Source: an uncultured Candidatus Binatia bacterium
GTDB lineage: Bacteria; Desulfobacterota; Binatia; Bin18
Direction of reading: 5' to 3'
Assembly: GCA_958296235.1 (NCBI GenBank)
Contig: OY282457.1
Span: 823,769-887,768, forward strand
Length of the DNA: 64,000 nucleotides
Part shown: positions 7,732-17,949 of the stretch, piece by piece
How positions within the stretch are numbered: position 1 is the stretch's first letter
How the letters are laid out: each line of letters opens with the position of its first letter
Made by a program: the position numbers and the translations under genes
Notes under the pieces: generated by a model
The model's input: the letters and a program-made list of their open reading frames with translations, nothing else
What the model was told of the DNA's origin: nothing
Databases searched by the model: none

Positions 7732-9042
7732 CTAGCCTCGTCTTCCCCTGAGACGACCGCGCTTCATAAAGCCCTCATAGTTTCTCATAATGAGCTGTGT
7801 TTCAATCTGCGCTACGGTGTCCAGCGCAACGCCGACGACAATCAGCAGCGCCGTTCCCCCAAAGAAAAACGGGACATTAAAAGACCCAACCAGGAGATTA
7901 GGCAAAACACAGATAATGGAGACATAAATGGCTCCAGTCAGCGTTATACGACTTAAGACCCGATCAATATAGTCGGCTGTTCGTTGCCCAGGGCGAATGC
8001 CAGGAATAAATCCGCCATTTTTTTTCATATTGTCGGCAACGTCAGTCGGGTTGAAGACAACCGCAGTATAAAAATAGCAGAAGAAGATGATCATCGCGAC
8101 ATAACTGAGGTTGTAGATCGACCCTCCCGGCGTCAAAACATTTGCAACGGTTTGGGCCCACGGATGGTCGGCAAAGCCGGCGATTGTTGCCGGGAAAATC
8201 AAGACCGAGGAGGCAAATATCGGGGGAATCACCCCAGCGGTGTTCACTTTCAGTGGCAGATGAGAACTCTGCCCGCCATAGACTCTTCGACCCACGACCC
8301 GTTTTGCATACTGAACCGGAATGCGCCGCTGCCCGCGTTCCATAAAAATCACTGCGGCAACAATGGCAACCATGCCGACTAACAGGAGAAGCAACAAAAG
8401 GATGCTTAATTCGCCCTCTCGAACAAACTCCGTCGTTGCGGTTACCGCAGAGGGAATACTGGCGACAATACCGGCGAATATGATGAGCGAAATACCATTG
8501 CCAACGCCACGCTCGGTAATCTGTTCGCCTAACCACATGATGAAAGCCGTACCGGCGGCAAGCGTGAGCATCGTCATGAGACGAAATCCCCAGCCTGGAT
8601 TAAAAACAACCAGGCTCCCTCCAGGCGCCTGAATCTGTTCGAGTCCGATGCTGATAAAGAGACCCTGGAGAAGCGCTAAACCGACAGTGCTGTAGCGGGT
8701 GTACTGGGTAATCTTACGTCGCCCCTGTTCCCCTTCTTTTGACAGACGCTCAAGGGTGGGGACCACGACGGTCAGAAGCTGAAAAATAATTGAGGCACTA
8801 ATATACGGCATAATGCCCAGTGCAAAGATAGAGAAGCGCTCCAGGGCACCGCCGGAGAAAAGGTTCACCAGACCAAAAACAGTGCTCGCCGCTTGCTCGA
8901 AGAACGCCGCAAGAGCCTCTCCATCAATACCCGGAGTTGGTATCGCCACTCCGATTCGATAGACGGCCAGCAAGCCAAAAGTGAAGAGGAGTCGGCGACG
9001 CAGGTCTGCTATCTTTGTCGCGTTTTGTAAGCCCTCAAACAT
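7732..9042 (-). CDS. secY: Preprotein translocase subunit SecY
   Basis: Pore-forming subunit of the SecYEG channel in the inner membrane. 436 residues with ten expected membrane helices. Signatures seen: FALGIMPYISASIIFQLL (helix 2, about 73-91), WLGEQITERGVGNGISLIIF (about 165-184), GQRRIPVQYAKR in the cytoplasmic loop before helix 7, and NGGFIPGIRPG before helix 8. It starts 2 bp after rplO ends. secE is in the same window at 31302. Confidence 0.97.
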   Translation of the reverse strand: MFEGLQNATKIADLRRRLLFTFGLLAVYRIGVAIPTPGIDGEALAAFFEQAASTVFGLVNLFSGGALERFSIFALGIMPYISASIIFQLLTVVVPTLERLSKEGEQGRRKITQYTRYSTVGLALLQGLFISIGLEQIQAPGGSLVVFNPGWGFRLMTMLTLAAGTAFIMWLGEQITERGVGNGISLIIFAGIVASIPSAVTATTEFVREGELSILLLLLLLVGMVAIVAAVIFMERGQRRIPVQYAKRVVGRRVYGGQSSHLPLKVNTAGVIPPIFASSVLIFPATIAGFADHPWAQTVANVLTPGGSIYNLSYVAMIIFFCYFYTAVVFNPTDVADNMKKNGGFIPGIRPGQRTADYIDRVLSRITLTGAIYVSIICVLPNLLVGSFNVPFFFGGTALLIVVGVALDTVAQIETQLIMRNYEGFMKRGRLRGRRG

Positions 9043-9044
9043 GA

Positions 9045-9485
9045 CTACCCGACCTCGGCTGTCCCCCCCAGCGCAGTAATCTTTTCACGCGCCTGTGCAC
9101 TAAAGGCATGGGCTCTTACAGTCAGGGCCTTTGTCAGCTCTCCCTTTGCCAATATTTTCACCTTGCCCTTGCGGCCGCCCACGAGCCCAGTCTGGCGGAA
9201 AACATCAAGGTCAACGACACTGCCCGCCTCAAAGCGTTCCAGACTCCCAAGGTTAATGACGGCGTACTCCTGTCGAAACGGATTGTGAAATCCCCGTTTG
9301 GGCAGCCGGCGGGAGAGCGGCATCTGTCCGCCTTCATAGCCAGGTGGTATATTGCCACCAGAGCGCGCCCCGCTTCCTTTATGCCCTCGACCTGCTGTTT
9401 TGCCGAGGCCGGAGCCCGGACCGCGGCCGACTCGCTTCCGCTTTTTCATCGCCCCGGGGGCGGGCTGTAAGTGACTAAGATCCAT
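9045..9485 (-). CDS. rplO: 50S ribosomal protein L15
   Basis: Late-assembly 50S protein. The ATG at 9485 gives [20 protein letters not shown], 146 residues, matching the family. The Gly-rich N-terminal extension [18 protein letters not shown] penetrates rRNA. The first 11 bp overlap the end of rpmD (9475-9485), so the two are probably translationally coupled. Confidence 0.96.
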   Translation of the reverse strand: MDLSHLQPAPGAMKKRKRVGRGPGSGLGKTAGRGHKGSGARSGGNIPPGYEGGQMPLSRRLPKRGFHNPFRQEYAVINLGSLERFEAGSVVDLDVFRQTGLVGGRKGKVKILAKGELTKALTVRAHAFSAQAREKITALGGTAEVG

Positions 9486-9678
9486 TCTCACGCACCTCAA
9501 TAAGATGGGATACTCGATTCACCATCCCTTGGAGTGAGGGCGAATCGTTCCGCAGCACAGTCTTGCCAATATGGGTGAGGCCGAGGCCGCGCAGTGTCTC
9601 GCGCTGACGCCGCGTGCCCCCAATGGCACTCCGCTTCAAGGTAATGGCTAAGACCTGCCCTTTTCCTGCGTCGGTCAT
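9475..9678 (-). CDS. rpmD: 50S ribosomal protein L30
   Basis: 67-residue L30 with the typical ITLKRSAIGGTRRQRETLRG and GLGLTHIGKTVLRNDSPSLQGMV pattern. Slightly longer than the E. coli protein at both ends. It lies 3 bp after rpsE and overlaps the start of rplO. Confidence 0.95.
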   Translation of the reverse strand: MTDAGKGQVLAITLKRSAIGGTRRQRETLRGLGLTHIGKTVLRNDSPSLQGMVNRVSHLIEVRENGS

Positions 9679-9681
9679 GCC

Positions 9682-10200
9682 CTATCCTTTCATACTCAGC
9701 GCGGGTTTCCCCCTTCGCTCGGCAACTTGCTCCGGACCATCCAGGCTCTCCAAGGCAGCCAGGGTGGCCTTGACGGAGTTATGCGGATTCGTCGATCCGA
9801 GACATTTTGTGAGCGCGTTACGCACGCCAGCTAATTCCATAACGATACGCACGCCGCCACCCGCGATGAGGCCGGTACCGGCCGCAGCGGGTTTGAGCAA
9901 TACCTTGCCCGCGCCGTGCCGACCAATAACCGTATAGGGTAACGTATCTTCGACGAGCGGAACGCGAATCAAAGACTTCTTCGCGTGTTCAACGCCTTTC
10001 CGGATGGCTTCCGGGACTTCGTGAGCCTTCCCCAAGCCGTAGCCAACATGCCCCGCGCCGTCCCCAGCCACAACAACGGCGCTGAAACTGAAACGGCGCC
10101 CACCCTTGACCACTTTACTCACGCGATTGATATGAACGACCTTCTCTTGAATATCGAGTTCGTCAGGATTAATCCGATCATCGTCAGCCGCCACAGGCAT
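9682..10200 (-). CDS. rpsE: 30S ribosomal protein S5
   Basis: Protein of the mRNA entry channel, involved in translational accuracy. 172 residues with the dsRNA-binding-like N-domain ([19 protein letters not shown], about 30-48) and the C-domain ([18 protein letters not shown], about 108-125). It is 5 bp downstream of rplR. Confidence 0.97.
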   Translation of the reverse strand: MPVAADDDRINPDELDIQEKVVHINRVSKVVKGGRRFSFSAVVVAGDGAGHVGYGLGKAHEVPEAIRKGVEHAKKSLIRVPLVEDTLPYTVIGRHGAGKVLLKPAAAGTGLIAGGGVRIVMELAGVRNALTKCLGSTNPHNSVKATLAALESLDGPEQVAERRGKPALSMKG

Positions 10201-10205
10201 CCTCC

Positions 10206-10577
10206 TTAGAGTTGTAGGCCAGCCTCGCGCGCTGCATCGGCGGCCGCGCGGATCTGTCCGTGAAAGAGGAATCCGTTCCGATCAAAAACGACGGTCTGTA
10301 TTCCCTGCTCTTGACACTTTTTCGCAATGAGCTGTCCCACTTCTTTTGCCGCAGAGACCGTTGCCGCCTTGTGTTGAACACCTCCCTTGATGTCTGCTGA
10401 AAGGGTTGAGACGGACGCTAAAGACCGGCCACTCTCATCAGAGATCACTTGGGCGTAGAGATGTTTATTGCTGCGGTAGATGCATAGGCGCGGTCGGCTG
10501 TCCGTTCCACGCACCTTTCGTCTTATCCGCTTTCGACGGAGCAGGCGGCTCCGTTCACGAGGGTTCATCCCTGCCAT
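10206..10577 (-). CDS. rplR: 50S ribosomal protein L18
   Basis: 5S rRNA-binding protein of the central protuberance. 123 residues, with [18 protein letters not shown] (about 28-45) and [21 protein letters not shown] near the C-terminus. It is separated from rplF by 2 bp. Confidence 0.97.
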   Translation of the reverse strand: MAGMNPRERSRLLRRKRIRRKVRGTDSRPRLCIYRSNKHLYAQVISDESGRSLASVSTLSADIKGGVQHKAATVSAAKEVGQLIAKKCQEQGIQTVVFDRNGFLFHGQIRAAADAAREAGLQL

Positions 10578-10579
10578 GC

Positions 10580-11125
10580 CTATCCTCCAGCAACAGCGGT
10601 CTTTCCGGCCTTTCTCCGCACGTGCTCATCTATGTACTTAATCCCTTTTCCCTTATATGGCTCAGGTGGCCGGAGGCGACGGATTGAGGCCGCAACTTCT
10701 CCGACGAGTTGCTTATCGGCCCCCTCAATTGTAATCTGCGTCTGCCGCTCAACCTTAGCGCTGACCCCGACAGGAAGTTGGAAAAAAATGGGATGAGAAA
10801 ACCCGAGGTTCAGCTGGAGGATGTCCTTCACCGCGTCCGCCCGATATCCGACCCCGTTAATTTCCAGCACTTTTGAAAACCCGGTCGAGACCCCTCGAAC
10901 CGCATTGGCGACAAGCTTCCGGGTGAGCCCTTGCCGCGCTTTAGAACGGCGAGAATCATCTGCCCGTGTCAATGACACACTGGACGGCGCAATTTCGACC
11001 GAGAGGGCGGCGTCAACCGGCACGTCCAAGACCCCCTTTGGTCCTTCAGCCGTGAGCATTCCCTGATCGTATGAAATTTTTACCGTATCCGGTAGTGGAA
11101 CCGGCTTGTGCCCAACACCAGCCAT
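10580..11125 (-). CDS. rplF: 50S ribosomal protein L6
   Basis: Binds 23S rRNA near the factor-binding centre. The ATG at 11125 gives 181 residues (MAGVGHKPVPLPDTVKI); the frame is open to 11218 but without L6 similarity. Two L6 repeats are present. The second ends in RPPEPYKGKGIKYIDEHV and RKAGK, the L6 signature. It is 22 bp after rpsH. Confidence 0.97.
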   Translation of the reverse strand: MAGVGHKPVPLPDTVKISYDQGMLTAEGPKGVLDVPVDAALSVEIAPSSVSLTRADDSRRSKARQGLTRKLVANAVRGVSTGFSKVLEINGVGYRADAVKDILQLNLGFSHPIFFQLPVGVSAKVERQTQITIEGADKQLVGEVAASIRRLRPPEPYKGKGIKYIDEHVRRKAGKTAVAGG

Positions 11126-11147
11126 GCGTTCTTTTCCTCTTGCTGTT

Positions 11148-11543
11148 TTACCACGCGCTACACAGGACTTCTCCGCCGACGCGGAGCGCGCGTGCCTCTC
11201 GATCAACGATGACTCCACGAGAGGTTGACAAAATATTCACGCCAAGTCCGTTCCGCACGGCTGGAATCGCATCGGCCCGTACATAGATTCGCAGACTCGG
11301 CTTACTCACGCGCTGCACACCGTGGAGCGCGGGGCGTCCTGCGGCGTCGTACTTGAGCTCAATAGTGAGATAGGGAAATCCGTTATCCTCAACGTGACGA
11401 TAATTCTGAATGAAGCCTTCAGTGATAAGGATGTGAACAATGGATTCCTTGATGCGGGAGCGCGGCACCGAGACGGTCTTTTTCCGTGCCCGCAACGCGT
11501 TGCGGATACACGTCAACAAATCGGCAATAGGGTCAGTTTGCAT
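11148..11543 (-). CDS. rpsH: 30S ribosomal protein S8
   Basis: Primary 16S binder and, in E. coli, the translational repressor of the spc operon. The ATG at 11543 gives 131 residues (MQTDPIADLLTCIRNA). The C-terminal motif STSRGVIVDREA and the terminal GGEVLCSAW are typical. The upstream open frame to 11663 covers the end of rpsZ and is not used. Confidence 0.97.
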   Translation of the reverse strand: MQTDPIADLLTCIRNALRARKKTVSVPRSRIKESIVHILITEGFIQNYRHVEDNGFPYLTIELKYDAAGRPALHGVQRVSKPSLRIYVRADAIPAVRNGLGVNILSTSRGVIVDREARALRVGGEVLCSAW

Positions 11544-11554
11544 AATCCTCTTCC

Positions 11555-11740
11555 CTACCAACTTGCCTTGGTCATACCAGGAATTTGGCCCTTCAGCGCA
11601 TAGGCCCGCAGACAGATACGACACATGCGGAAGCGACGGTAGAAACCACGAGAGCGGCCGCACAGCGGACAGCGATTATATTCCCGAACGCGAAACTTAG
11701 GCTTCCGTTGTGCCTTTACGCGCAAACATGTTCGTGCCAT
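11555..11740 (-). CDS. rpsZ: 30S ribosomal protein S14, zinc-binding type
   Basis: 61-residue short S14 with the zinc ribbon C-P-L-C and C-R-I-C (residues about 24-43), the C+ form found in many non-enteric bacteria in place of the ~100-residue zinc-free form. It is 5 bp after rplE and 11 bp before rpsH. Confidence 0.96.
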   Translation of the reverse strand: MARTCLRVKAQRKPKFRVREYNRCPLCGRSRGFYRRFRMCRICLRAYALKGQIPGMTKASW

Positions 11741-11745
11741 AGCTC

Positions 11746-12285
11746 TTAACTCCGAAAAGGCATGCCAAGGGCGCGCAGTAACGCACGCCCTTCTATATCT
11801 GTTTTTGCTGTTGTTACCATAGAGACGGTAAATCCTTTTATTTGATCAACCTTATCTAAATTTATTTCAGGGAAGATGGTGTGCTCCCGAATCCCCAGAG
11901 AATAATTCCCGCGACCGTCAAAAGAGCTATCGGATATGCCTCGAAAGTCTCTCACTCGGGGAAGCGCCACATTGACCAGGCGGTCAAAAAATTCATACAT
12001 GCGCTCCCCGCGTAATGTAACAGCGCAACCGATCGTCATTCCTTCACGAAGTTTAAAATTCGCAATAGATCGGTGTGCCCGAGTGACCACCGGCTTCTGC
12101 CCCGCAATAAGGCCAATTTCCTCGACACTATTTTCGAGCAATTTGGCGTTTGTGGCCCCTTCTCCCAGCCCCATGTTAATAACAATTTTTGACAGACGAG
12201 GGACCTGCATCACATTCGCGCACCCCAACTCTTGCTTCAGAGCGGGCAGTATTTGTCTGTAGTAGAGGTCTTTGATACGAGCCAT
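11746..12285 (-). CDS. rplE: 50S ribosomal protein L5
   Basis: 5S rRNA-binding protein that forms the bridge to S13. 179 residues. [16 protein letters not shown] (about 32-47), [15 protein letters not shown] and [20 protein letters not shown] are L5 signatures. Normal length, 5 bp after rplX. Confidence 0.97.
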   Translation of the reverse strand: MARIKDLYYRQILPALKQELGCANVMQVPRLSKIVINMGLGEGATNAKLLENSVEEIGLIAGQKPVVTRAHRSIANFKLREGMTIGCAVTLRGERMYEFFDRLVNVALPRVRDFRGISDSSFDGRGNYSLGIREHTIFPEINLDKVDQIKGFTVSMVTTAKTDIEGRALLRALGMPFRS

Positions 12286-12290
12286 AAATA

Positions 12291-12605
12291 TTAGTCCAAC
12301 ACGTTCCTGGTGCGCCGACTCACCCGCATCTTCCGTCCATCAACGAGCTTGAATCCGACCCGAGTCGGGCGCCCGTCTTGAGGATCCACCAGCATCAGAT
12401 TTGAAAGATGAATGGAAGCCTCTTTTTCCAATATCCCGCCAGAGTCCTGTGGCCCACGCGGTTTGACGTGGCGCTTGACCATATTGAGGCGCTCAACAAC
12501 GGCGCGCTCCTGTTGCGGCTGTACCCGGATGACTTTTCCGACTTTCCCTCGCTCTTTCCCGGCGATAATCATCACAGAATCGTTTTTTTTAATACGTGCA
12601 GCCAT
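12291..12605 (-). CDS. rplX: 50S ribosomal protein L24
   Basis: Assembly initiator of the 50S subunit, near the tunnel exit. 104 residues with the KOW motif at the N-terminus ([18 protein letters not shown], about 11-28). The C-terminal part contains [19 protein letters not shown]. It is 8 bp after rplN. Confidence 0.96.
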   Translation of the reverse strand: MAARIKKNDSVMIIAGKERGKVGKVIRVQPQQERAVVERLNMVKRHVKPRGPQDSGGILEKEASIHLSNLMLVDPQDGRPTRVGFKLVDGRKMRVSRRTRNVLD

Positions 12606-12613
12606 GGCCTGTC

Positions 12614-12982
12614 CTACAACACCTCTGGGGCGAGGGAAATAATTTTCATAAAACGCTTCGCCCGCAGCTCACGCGCCACAGGCCCGAAAATACGTGTTCC
12701 AAGCGGCTCACGTTGGTTATCGAGCAGTACAGCGGAGTTGGTATCAAAACGAATATACGAGCCATCTGGACGACCAAGCTCCTTAGCCGTCCGAACAACG
12801 ACAGCCCGCATCACATCGCCTTTTTTCACTTTCGCATTGGGAATAGCTTCTCGGACCGAAACAACAACTTCATCACCAACCGAGGCGTACCTCCGACGTG
12901 TGCCACCCAGGACACGGATACACCGGACGCGTCGCGCCCCCGAGTTATCGGCAACGTCAAGCACGGATTCCACCTGAATCAT
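12614..12982 (-). CDS. rplN: 50S ribosomal protein L14
   Basis: Inter-subunit bridge protein. 122 residues, the exact family length. It starts [19 protein letters not shown] and carries [19 protein letters not shown] (about 54-72). Its Val codons are a mix of GTT, GTC and GTG, a useful contrast to the nearby tuf gene. Confidence 0.98.
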   Translation of the reverse strand: MIQVESVLDVADNSGARRVRCIRVLGGTRRRYASVGDEVVVSVREAIPNAKVKKGDVMRAVVVRTAKELGRPDGSYIRFDTNSAVLLDNQREPLGTRIFGPVARELRAKRFMKIISLAPEVL

Positions 12983-12994
12983 ACGCCTCCCTCT

Positions 12995-13261
12995 TTACTG
13001 TACCGCCCCTGACGTCTCGGACTTCAATATCGCTCGTACGCGCCAGCGTTTATCCCGGCTGAGGGGTCTCGTTTCTGTGATGGTGACAACATCGCCGGTC
13101 CGGCATTCGTTGGCAGGGTCGTGCGCTTTATATTTTTTCCGTTGGCGAATGTACTTCTTGTACATCGGATGACGGACCAGCCGTTCAACTTGGACCGTGA
13201 CAGTTCTGTCCATCTTGTCACTGACGACGACTCCTTGTCTGACTTTCCGGTTTCCAGGCAC
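12995..13261 (-). CDS. rpsQ: 30S ribosomal protein S17
   Basis: OB-fold primary 16S binder. 88 residues. [18 protein letters not shown] (about 10-27), [18 protein letters not shown] and [18 protein letters not shown] are typical. It is 2 bp after rpmC. Confidence 0.97.
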   Translation of the reverse strand: MPGNRKVRQGVVVSDKMDRTVTVQVERLVRHPMYKKYIRQRKKYKAHDPANECRTGDVVTITETRPLSRDKRWRVRAILKSETSGAVQ

Positions 13262-13263
13262 AC

Positions 13264-13473
13264 CTAGCTCCGTTCTTTACTCGCGGTGCGAATACGTTCG
13301 AGTTGTATAGTCTTCACCCGAGCAATATCTCGACGAATTTTTCGGATCCGCGTGGCGTCTTCAATTTGCCCTGTCCCTCTCCTCAAACGGAGACGAAAGA
13401 GTTCTTCGCTCAGCTCTTGCGCTTTGCCCTGCATTTCTTCGTCGGTCAACTCTCGGACTTCACTCGCCCGCAT
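13264..13473 (-). CDS. rpmC: 50S ribosomal protein L29
   Basis: Two-helix protein at the tunnel exit that takes part in SRP and trigger factor docking. 69 residues with [21 protein letters not shown] near the middle. It overlaps the end of rplP by 14 bp (13460-13473). Confidence 0.95.
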   Translation of the reverse strand: MRASEVRELTDEEMQGKAQELSEELFRLRLRRGTGQIEDATRIRKIRRDIARVKTIQLERIRTASKERS

Positions 13474-13888
13474 ATGTCGCTCCTAGTCGTTCTCGTATCT
13501 GCGTGCTGACGGGCAGTTTATTGGCAGCAAGCCGGAGCGCCTCGCGGGCGGTTTCGCGCGGGACGCCTTCAATTTCGAAGAGCATCCGTCCCGGCTTGAC
13601 AACGGCCACCCAAAATTCGGGCGATGCCTTGCCCTTCCCCATGCGTGTTTCCGTTGGCTTTTTGGTCACTGGCTTATCAGGGAAGACCCGTATCCAAATA
13701 CGCCCCCCGCGGCGGACATGACGGGTCAACGCAATCCGGGCGGCTTCTATCTGTCGGGCGGTCACCCAGCCGCGCTCAAGCGTTTGCAGGCCATAGTCGC
13801 CAAACGAGAGCACCGCGCCACGCTGGGCGTTTCCGTATATGCGCCTCCGTTGCTGTTTTCGGAATTTCGTTTTCCTGGGCGAGAGCAT
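13460..13888 (-). CDS. rplP: 50S ribosomal protein L16
   Basis: Protein near the A site and peptidyl transferase centre. 142 residues. It starts [16 protein letters not shown] and contains [20 protein letters not shown], then [18 protein letters not shown] (about 82-99). It is 12 bp after rpsC and overlaps rpmC. Confidence 0.97.
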   Translation of the reverse strand: MLSPRKTKFRKQQRRRIYGNAQRGAVLSFGDYGLQTLERGWVTARQIEAARIALTRHVRRGGRIWIRVFPDKPVTKKPTETRMGKGKASPEFWVAVVKPGRMLFEIEGVPRETAREALRLAANKLPVSTQIRERLGATYAGE

Positions 13889-13900
13889 ATCCGGCGTCCT

Positions 13901-14563
13901 TTATGCGCTCACGGGTGAGCGATGCTGCTCTTCGTCTTTGGTGAGAATCTCACCTCGGAAGATCCACACCTTTACCCCTATCACACCATATGTGGTTCGG
14001 GCTTCTGCTACACCATAACTAATATCGGCACGCAAGGTATGCAGCGGAACCCGGCCTTCTCGGTACCACTCGGTCCGGGCGATCTCCGCCCCACCGAGCC
14101 GCCCCGAACAACGCACCTTCACTCCTTGTGCGCCCATGCGAATGGCCCGTGTCACACTCTCCTTCATGGCCCGCCGAAAGGCCACCCGTCGCTCAAGCTG
14201 AAGTGCGACATTTTCAGAGACGAGCTGCGCGTCCAGGTCAGGACGGCGTACTTCGTGGATGTTCAGATAAACTTCCCGGTCGGTCCGCTGGGCAAGGTCG
14301 GCCTTCAGCTTTTCTATCTCTACCCCTTTTTTCCCAATCACAATGCCGGGACGAGCGGTATAAATATTGATCTTTGCCTTATTCGCGGCGCGCTCCACCT
14401 CAATTTTTGCAATCCCGGCATGATAGAGACGCTTTTTAATGAACTCCCGGATACGGATATCATCGTGCAGCAACGTGGCGTAGTCTCTTTCTGCAAACCA
14501 GCGAGACTCCCACCCTTCGAGCACGCCAACCCGGAACCCTTTTGGATGTACTTTCTGCCCCAT
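13901..14563 (-). CDS. rpsC: 30S ribosomal protein S3
   Basis: mRNA entry-tunnel protein with helicase function. 220 residues. It has the [14 protein letters not shown]-terminus, the KH domain with [14 protein letters not shown] (about 73-86), and the C-domain with [26 protein letters not shown] cut into [10 protein letters not shown] and [14 protein letters not shown]. It is 16 bp after rplV. Confidence 0.97.
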   Translation of the reverse strand: MGQKVHPKGFRVGVLEGWESRWFAERDYATLLHDDIRIREFIKKRLYHAGIAKIEVERAANKAKINIYTARPGIVIGKKGVEIEKLKADLAQRTDREVYLNIHEVRRPDLDAQLVSENVALQLERRVAFRRAMKESVTRAIRMGAQGVKVRCSGRLGGAEIARTEWYREGRVPLHTLRADISYGVAEARTTYGVIGVKVWIFRGEILTKDEEQHRSPVSA

Positions 14564-14579
14564 CCTGTTCTTCTTTCGT

Positions 14580-14912
14580 TTATTTCTCGTCTACAACAAT
14601 GGTGAAATGACTCGTGCGCTTCCGAATCGGTGTTGCGCGTCCATGCGCACGTGGGGTAAAGCGCCGAAAGGTTGCTCCCCCGTTTACGGTGGCCTGCTTC
14701 ACATACAACGTGTCAGGATCAACATTCTGCGTATCTGTGGCGTTGGCAATGGCTGATTGCAGAGTTTTTATAAAAACACGAGCGGCCTTCTTTTGAGAGA
14801 AGCGCAGAACCATCAACGCTTCTTCGACCTGTTTCCCCCGGATGAGGTCCGCGACTAAACGGGCTTTCCGCGGCGCCATCCGCACCTGACGAGTAATTGA
14901 GCGAACCTCCAT
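14580..14912 (-). CDS. rplV: 50S ribosomal protein L22
   Basis: Lines the exit tunnel near the macrolide site. 110 residues, with [17 protein letters not shown] (about 11-27), the beta-hairpin region [18 protein letters not shown], and C-terminal HFTIVVDEK. It is 12 bp after rpsS. Confidence 0.97.
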   Translation of the reverse strand: MEVRSITRQVRMAPRKARLVADLIRGKQVEEALMVLRFSQKKAARVFIKTLQSAIANATDTQNVDPDTLYVKQATVNGGATFRRFTPRAHGRATPIRKRTSHFTIVVDEK

Positions 14913-14924
14913 AGCCGATACCTT

Positions 14925-15209
14925 CTATCTCCTTTTTACGTCACCCTTTTTGTCCCCGGCATGGCCATAGAATGTCCGCGTTGGAGAAAATTCACCGAGT
15001 TTATGGCCCACCATATTTTCAGTCACATAGACGGGGATAAATTTTCTTCCATTGTGAACGGCGAAGGTCAATCCGATCATTTCAGGGGTAATCGTGGAAC
15101 GGCGTGACCACGTTTTAATCACCTTTTTATCACCGCTTTGCACAGCGGTATCGACCTTCTTCAACAAGCGGTCGTCAATGAATGGACCTTTTTTGACTGA
15201 GCGGGGCAT
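14925..15209 (-). CDS. rpsS: 30S ribosomal protein S19
   Basis: Head protein close to S13. The ATG at 15209 gives 94 residues ([16 protein letters not shown]). The frame is open to 15287, but that part lies inside rplB. Signatures: [21 protein letters not shown] (split by residues W59 onward), [13 protein letters not shown]. It begins 1 bp after rplB. Confidence 0.97.
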   Translation of the reverse strand: MPRSVKKGPFIDDRLLKKVDTAVQSGDKKVIKTWSRRSTITPEMIGLTFAVHNGRKFIPVYVTENMVGHKLGEFSPTRTFYGHAGDKKGDVKRR

Positions 15210-15210
15210 C

Positions 15211-16038
15211 TTATTTCTTTCTCTTTTGGACAATATATTTGTCTGACTTTGAGTGTCGTCTGGTCTTATACCCCTTGGCCAGTACACCCCAGGGACTCAT
15301 GGGATGATTGCCTTTACTTCTTCCTTCACCTCCCCCAAGTGGGTGGTCTACCGGATTCATGGCAATGCCTCGCACACGTGGCCGACGGCCAAACCACCGA
15401 CTCCGACCAGCTTTCCCGTATGAAACATTCTCATGCTCAAGGTTGCCGACCTGACCGATGGTAGCTTTGCAGTTGTGATGCACCAGCCGCATTTCTCCCG
15501 AAGGGAGCTTCACTGTTGCGTACACGCCTTCCCTCGCCATCAGTTGCGCAGAGGTCCCGGCGCTCCTGACAATCTGAGCCCCTTTGCCTATCTTCATCTC
15601 TATGTTGTGGATAATCGTCCCGACCGGAATACACCGCAACGGCAAACAATTGCCAGGACGAATATCTGCTGATTCTCCTGACATGACCGCATTCCCAACC
15701 ACCAGACCGACAGGGGCAAGAATGTAGCGCTTCTCTCCATCCCGATAATGGAGTCGGGCAATATACGCAGAGCGATTGGGATCATATTCTATGGCAGCAA
15801 CCGTCGCCCCAATCCCGTCCTTGTCGCGACGGAAGTCTATCAAACGATACCGTCGTTTATGTCCACCGCCCCGGTGCAGGACAGTGAGTCGCCCTCTATT
15901 ATTCCGCCCACCGTGCTTATGGAGGGGTGCCAGCAAGGACCGCTCCGGCCCCTTTTTTGTCTTCGTCACATCACTAAAGCTGGAAACACTTTGGGAGCGT
16001 CTCCCAGCAGACGTTGGTTTGTACTGTCGGACAGCCAC
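15211..16038 (-). CDS. rplB: 50S ribosomal protein L2
   Basis: Subunit association and peptidyl transferase centre assembly. 275 residues, normal length. It has [20 protein letters not shown] near 28-47, and the functional His in [20 protein letters not shown] near 232-251. It is 3 bp after rplW. Confidence 0.98.
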   Translation of the reverse strand: MAVRQYKPTSAGRRSQSVSSFSDVTKTKKGPERSLLAPLHKHGGRNNRGRLTVLHRGGGHKRRYRLIDFRRDKDGIGATVAAIEYDPNRSAYIARLHYRDGEKRYILAPVGLVVGNAVMSGESADIRPGNCLPLRCIPVGTIIHNIEMKIGKGAQIVRSAGTSAQLMAREGVYATVKLPSGEMRLVHHNCKATIGQVGNLEHENVSYGKAGRSRWFGRRPRVRGIAMNPVDHPLGGGEGRSKGNHPMSPWGVLAKGYKTRRHSKSDKYIVQKRKK

Positions 16039-16041
16039 GAG

Positions 16042-16329
16042 TTACGCCCCTTCAAAAAAGTCGATCCGGTCGCCATCACGCAGGGTGACATAAGCCTTCT
16101 TCCAGGCTGCCTTTCTCCCCTGCGACCGACCAACGCGCCGATGTTTGCCGATATATTGAATAGTCCGCACTTGTTTGACTTTCACATCAAAAAGCGCCTC
16201 AACCGCGTTTTTAATACTCACCTTATTAGCCTGTGGATGGACACGAAAGACGACCTGATTCCCGACCTCACTGGCCAGGGTTGACTTCTCGGTGATCAAA
16301 GGCGCAACAAGAACGGTATAGACATCCAT
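16042..16329 (-). CDS. rplW: 50S ribosomal protein L23
   Basis: Exit-tunnel docking site for trigger factor and SRP. 95 residues, with VLVAPLITEKSTLASEV (about 6-22), FRVHPQANKVSIKNAVEALF and a basic loop (GKHRRVGRSQGRKAAWKKA). Trigger factor itself is encoded at 41955-43277. Confidence 0.96.
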   Translation of the reverse strand: MDVYTVLVAPLITEKSTLASEVGNQVVFRVHPQANKVSIKNAVEALFDVKVKQVRTIQYIGKHRRVGRSQGRKAAWKKAYVTLRDGDRIDFFEGA

Positions 16330-16330
16330 A

Positions 16331-16972
16331 CTACTCTCCGCCTAGTCGCTCACTGACCTGTTGCAGCGCTGCTTGTGTCACTAATACCTTCCGGTAGCGG
16401 AGCAGATCATACACATTCAGCCCTTTACTCAGCAGGACTTTTACCCCCGGCAAATTGCGGGCAGATTTCTGGACGTTGACGTCCGCATCCGCCAAGACGA
16501 TCAGAACGCTATCGCCCATCTCGAGTTGTGCCAGCAGGGTGACCATCTGCTTTGTTTTTGGCTCGTCAAACTGAATGGCGTCGATGACAACCACCTCGTC
16601 TTGGCGCAGCTTCTGCGCGAGTGCGGCTCGCAGAGCAGTCTTCCGGGCTGATCGCGGCATACGGTACGCATAAGAACGTGGCTGGGGGCCAAACACCGTT
16701 GCTCCACCGACCCACACCGGAGACCGGTTACTGCCCGCTCGCGCCCGTCCCGTTCCTTTTTGTCGCCACGGTTTTCTTCCTCCACCGCGCACCTGCGCCC
16801 GCGTCTTTGTCGCCGCCGTCCCGGAGCGACGATTGGCCAGCTGCATTCTCACTATTTCGAACAAGAGGTGCTCCCGCTGCGGCTGCTCGGATATCACAGC
16901 AGGAAGAGGAATCTCTCCAACCTTCTCTCGTTGGGCAGAGAGAACGCTAATAGACGTTTCTTGGGCTGCCAT
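16331..16972 (-). CDS. rplD: 50S ribosomal protein L4
   Basis: Tunnel-wall protein and, in E. coli, autogenous regulator of the S10 operon. 213 residues. The extended loop is GGGRKPWRQKGTGRARAGS (about 64-82), followed by WVGGATVFGPQPRSY. It is 1 bp before rplW and 12 bp after rplC. Confidence 0.97.
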   Translation of the reverse strand: MAAQETSISVLSAQREKVGEIPLPAVISEQPQREHLLFEIVRMQLANRRSGTAATKTRAQVRGGGRKPWRQKGTGRARAGSNRSPVWVGGATVFGPQPRSYAYRMPRSARKTALRAALAQKLRQDEVVVIDAIQFDEPKTKQMVTLLAQLEMGDSVLIVLADADVNVQKSARNLPGVKVLLSKGLNVYDLLRYRKVLVTQAALQQVSERLGGE

Positions 16973-16984
16973 TGGTTATCCTTG

Positions 16985-17608
16985 TTAGGGCTTATGGATA
17001 AGGACAACTTGTCCTCTCGCACCCGGTATAGACCCACGCAGGAAGAGGAGATTCTCATCTGGCTGGACATCAACCACTTGCAGATTTAACGCCTTCATCC
17101 GATCATTCCCGTAATGGCCGGCCATTCTCTTGCCTTTGAAAATTTTTCCAGGGTAGGAGCGGTTTCCGATGGCCCCACCATGACGAAAATACTCATGCGT
17201 TCCATGACTCTTCGGAAACCCTCCCATGCCGTGTCGTTTCATCACGCCGGCATAGCCCCGGCCTTTTGTCCGACCGACAACGTTGACTCGATCTCCAGAC
17301 TGGAAGACTTGTCCAACGGTGATTTCACCACCGACCTCGTAGCCATCAATGTCATCGACCCGAAATTCCCGGAGGACGGCGAAGGGACCGGCACCGGACT
17401 TCTGCGTATGTCCTAAGACAGGCTGAGAAACACGGTGTGGTTTTTGACTTCCAAATCCAAGTTGGAGCGCAGTATACCCATCTCTCTGCTGGGTCTTTTT
17501 TTGCACAACAGTACATGGTCCGGTCTTTATGACCGTGACCGGGACAAGGTTCCCCTCAGCGGAAAAAACCTGAGTCATGCCAAGCTTCTTACCTATTAAT
17601 CCTTGCAT
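16985..17608 (-). CDS. rplC: 50S ribosomal protein L3
   Basis: Early-assembly 50S protein reaching the peptidyl transferase centre. 207 residues: MQGLIGKKLGMTQVFSAEG start, GRTKGRGYAGVMKRHGMGG (about 121-139) and KGKRMAGHYGNDRMK. It is 14 bp after rpsJ. Confidence 0.97.
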   Translation of the reverse strand: MQGLIGKKLGMTQVFSAEGNLVPVTVIKTGPCTVVQKKTQQRDGYTALQLGFGSQKPHRVSQPVLGHTQKSGAGPFAVLREFRVDDIDGYEVGGEITVGQVFQSGDRVNVVGRTKGRGYAGVMKRHGMGGFPKSHGTHEYFRHGGAIGNRSYPGKIFKGKRMAGHYGNDRMKALNLQVVDVQPDENLLFLRGSIPGARGQVVLIHKP

Positions 17609-17622
17609 CGTCGCCGCTCCCG

Positions 17623-17943
17623 CTACTCCAGCTTGATTTCAACATCAACTCCAGCGGCCAATTCCAGTTTCCCGAGCGCATCAATTGTTTGCTGAGTGGG
17701 GTCAAGGATATCAAGCAAACGCTTGTGGGTCCGTATCTCGAACTGTTCCCTCGACTTTTTGTCAACATGGGGTGAACGGTTCACCGTAAACCGTTCGATC
17801 CGCGTCGGAAGCGGGATAGGACCAGCGACCCGCCCTCCGGTCCGCTTGACTGTTTCGACAATCTCTCTGACCGATTGATCAAGTACCCGGTGGTCATAAG
17901 CTTTGAGGCGGATACGGATCTTTTCATTCATCATAGTGGTCAT
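17623..17943 (-). CDS. rpsJ: 30S ribosomal protein S10 (NusE)
   Basis: Head protein that also acts as NusE in antitermination with NusB and NusG. 106 residues from the first ATG ([18 protein letters not shown]). The third ATG would give the more usual 103. I keep the first because the GGAG within the end of tuf (TTGGAGTAG) is well spaced for it. Motifs: [20 protein letters not shown] and [13 protein letters not shown]. It starts 6 bp after tuf. Confidence 0.96.
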   Translation of the reverse strand: MTTMMNEKIRIRLKAYDHRVLDQSVREIVETVKRTGGRVAGPIPLPTRIERFTVNRSPHVDKKSREQFEIRTHKRLLDILDPTQQTIDALGKLELAAGVDVEIKLE

Positions 17944-17949
17944 AGGACC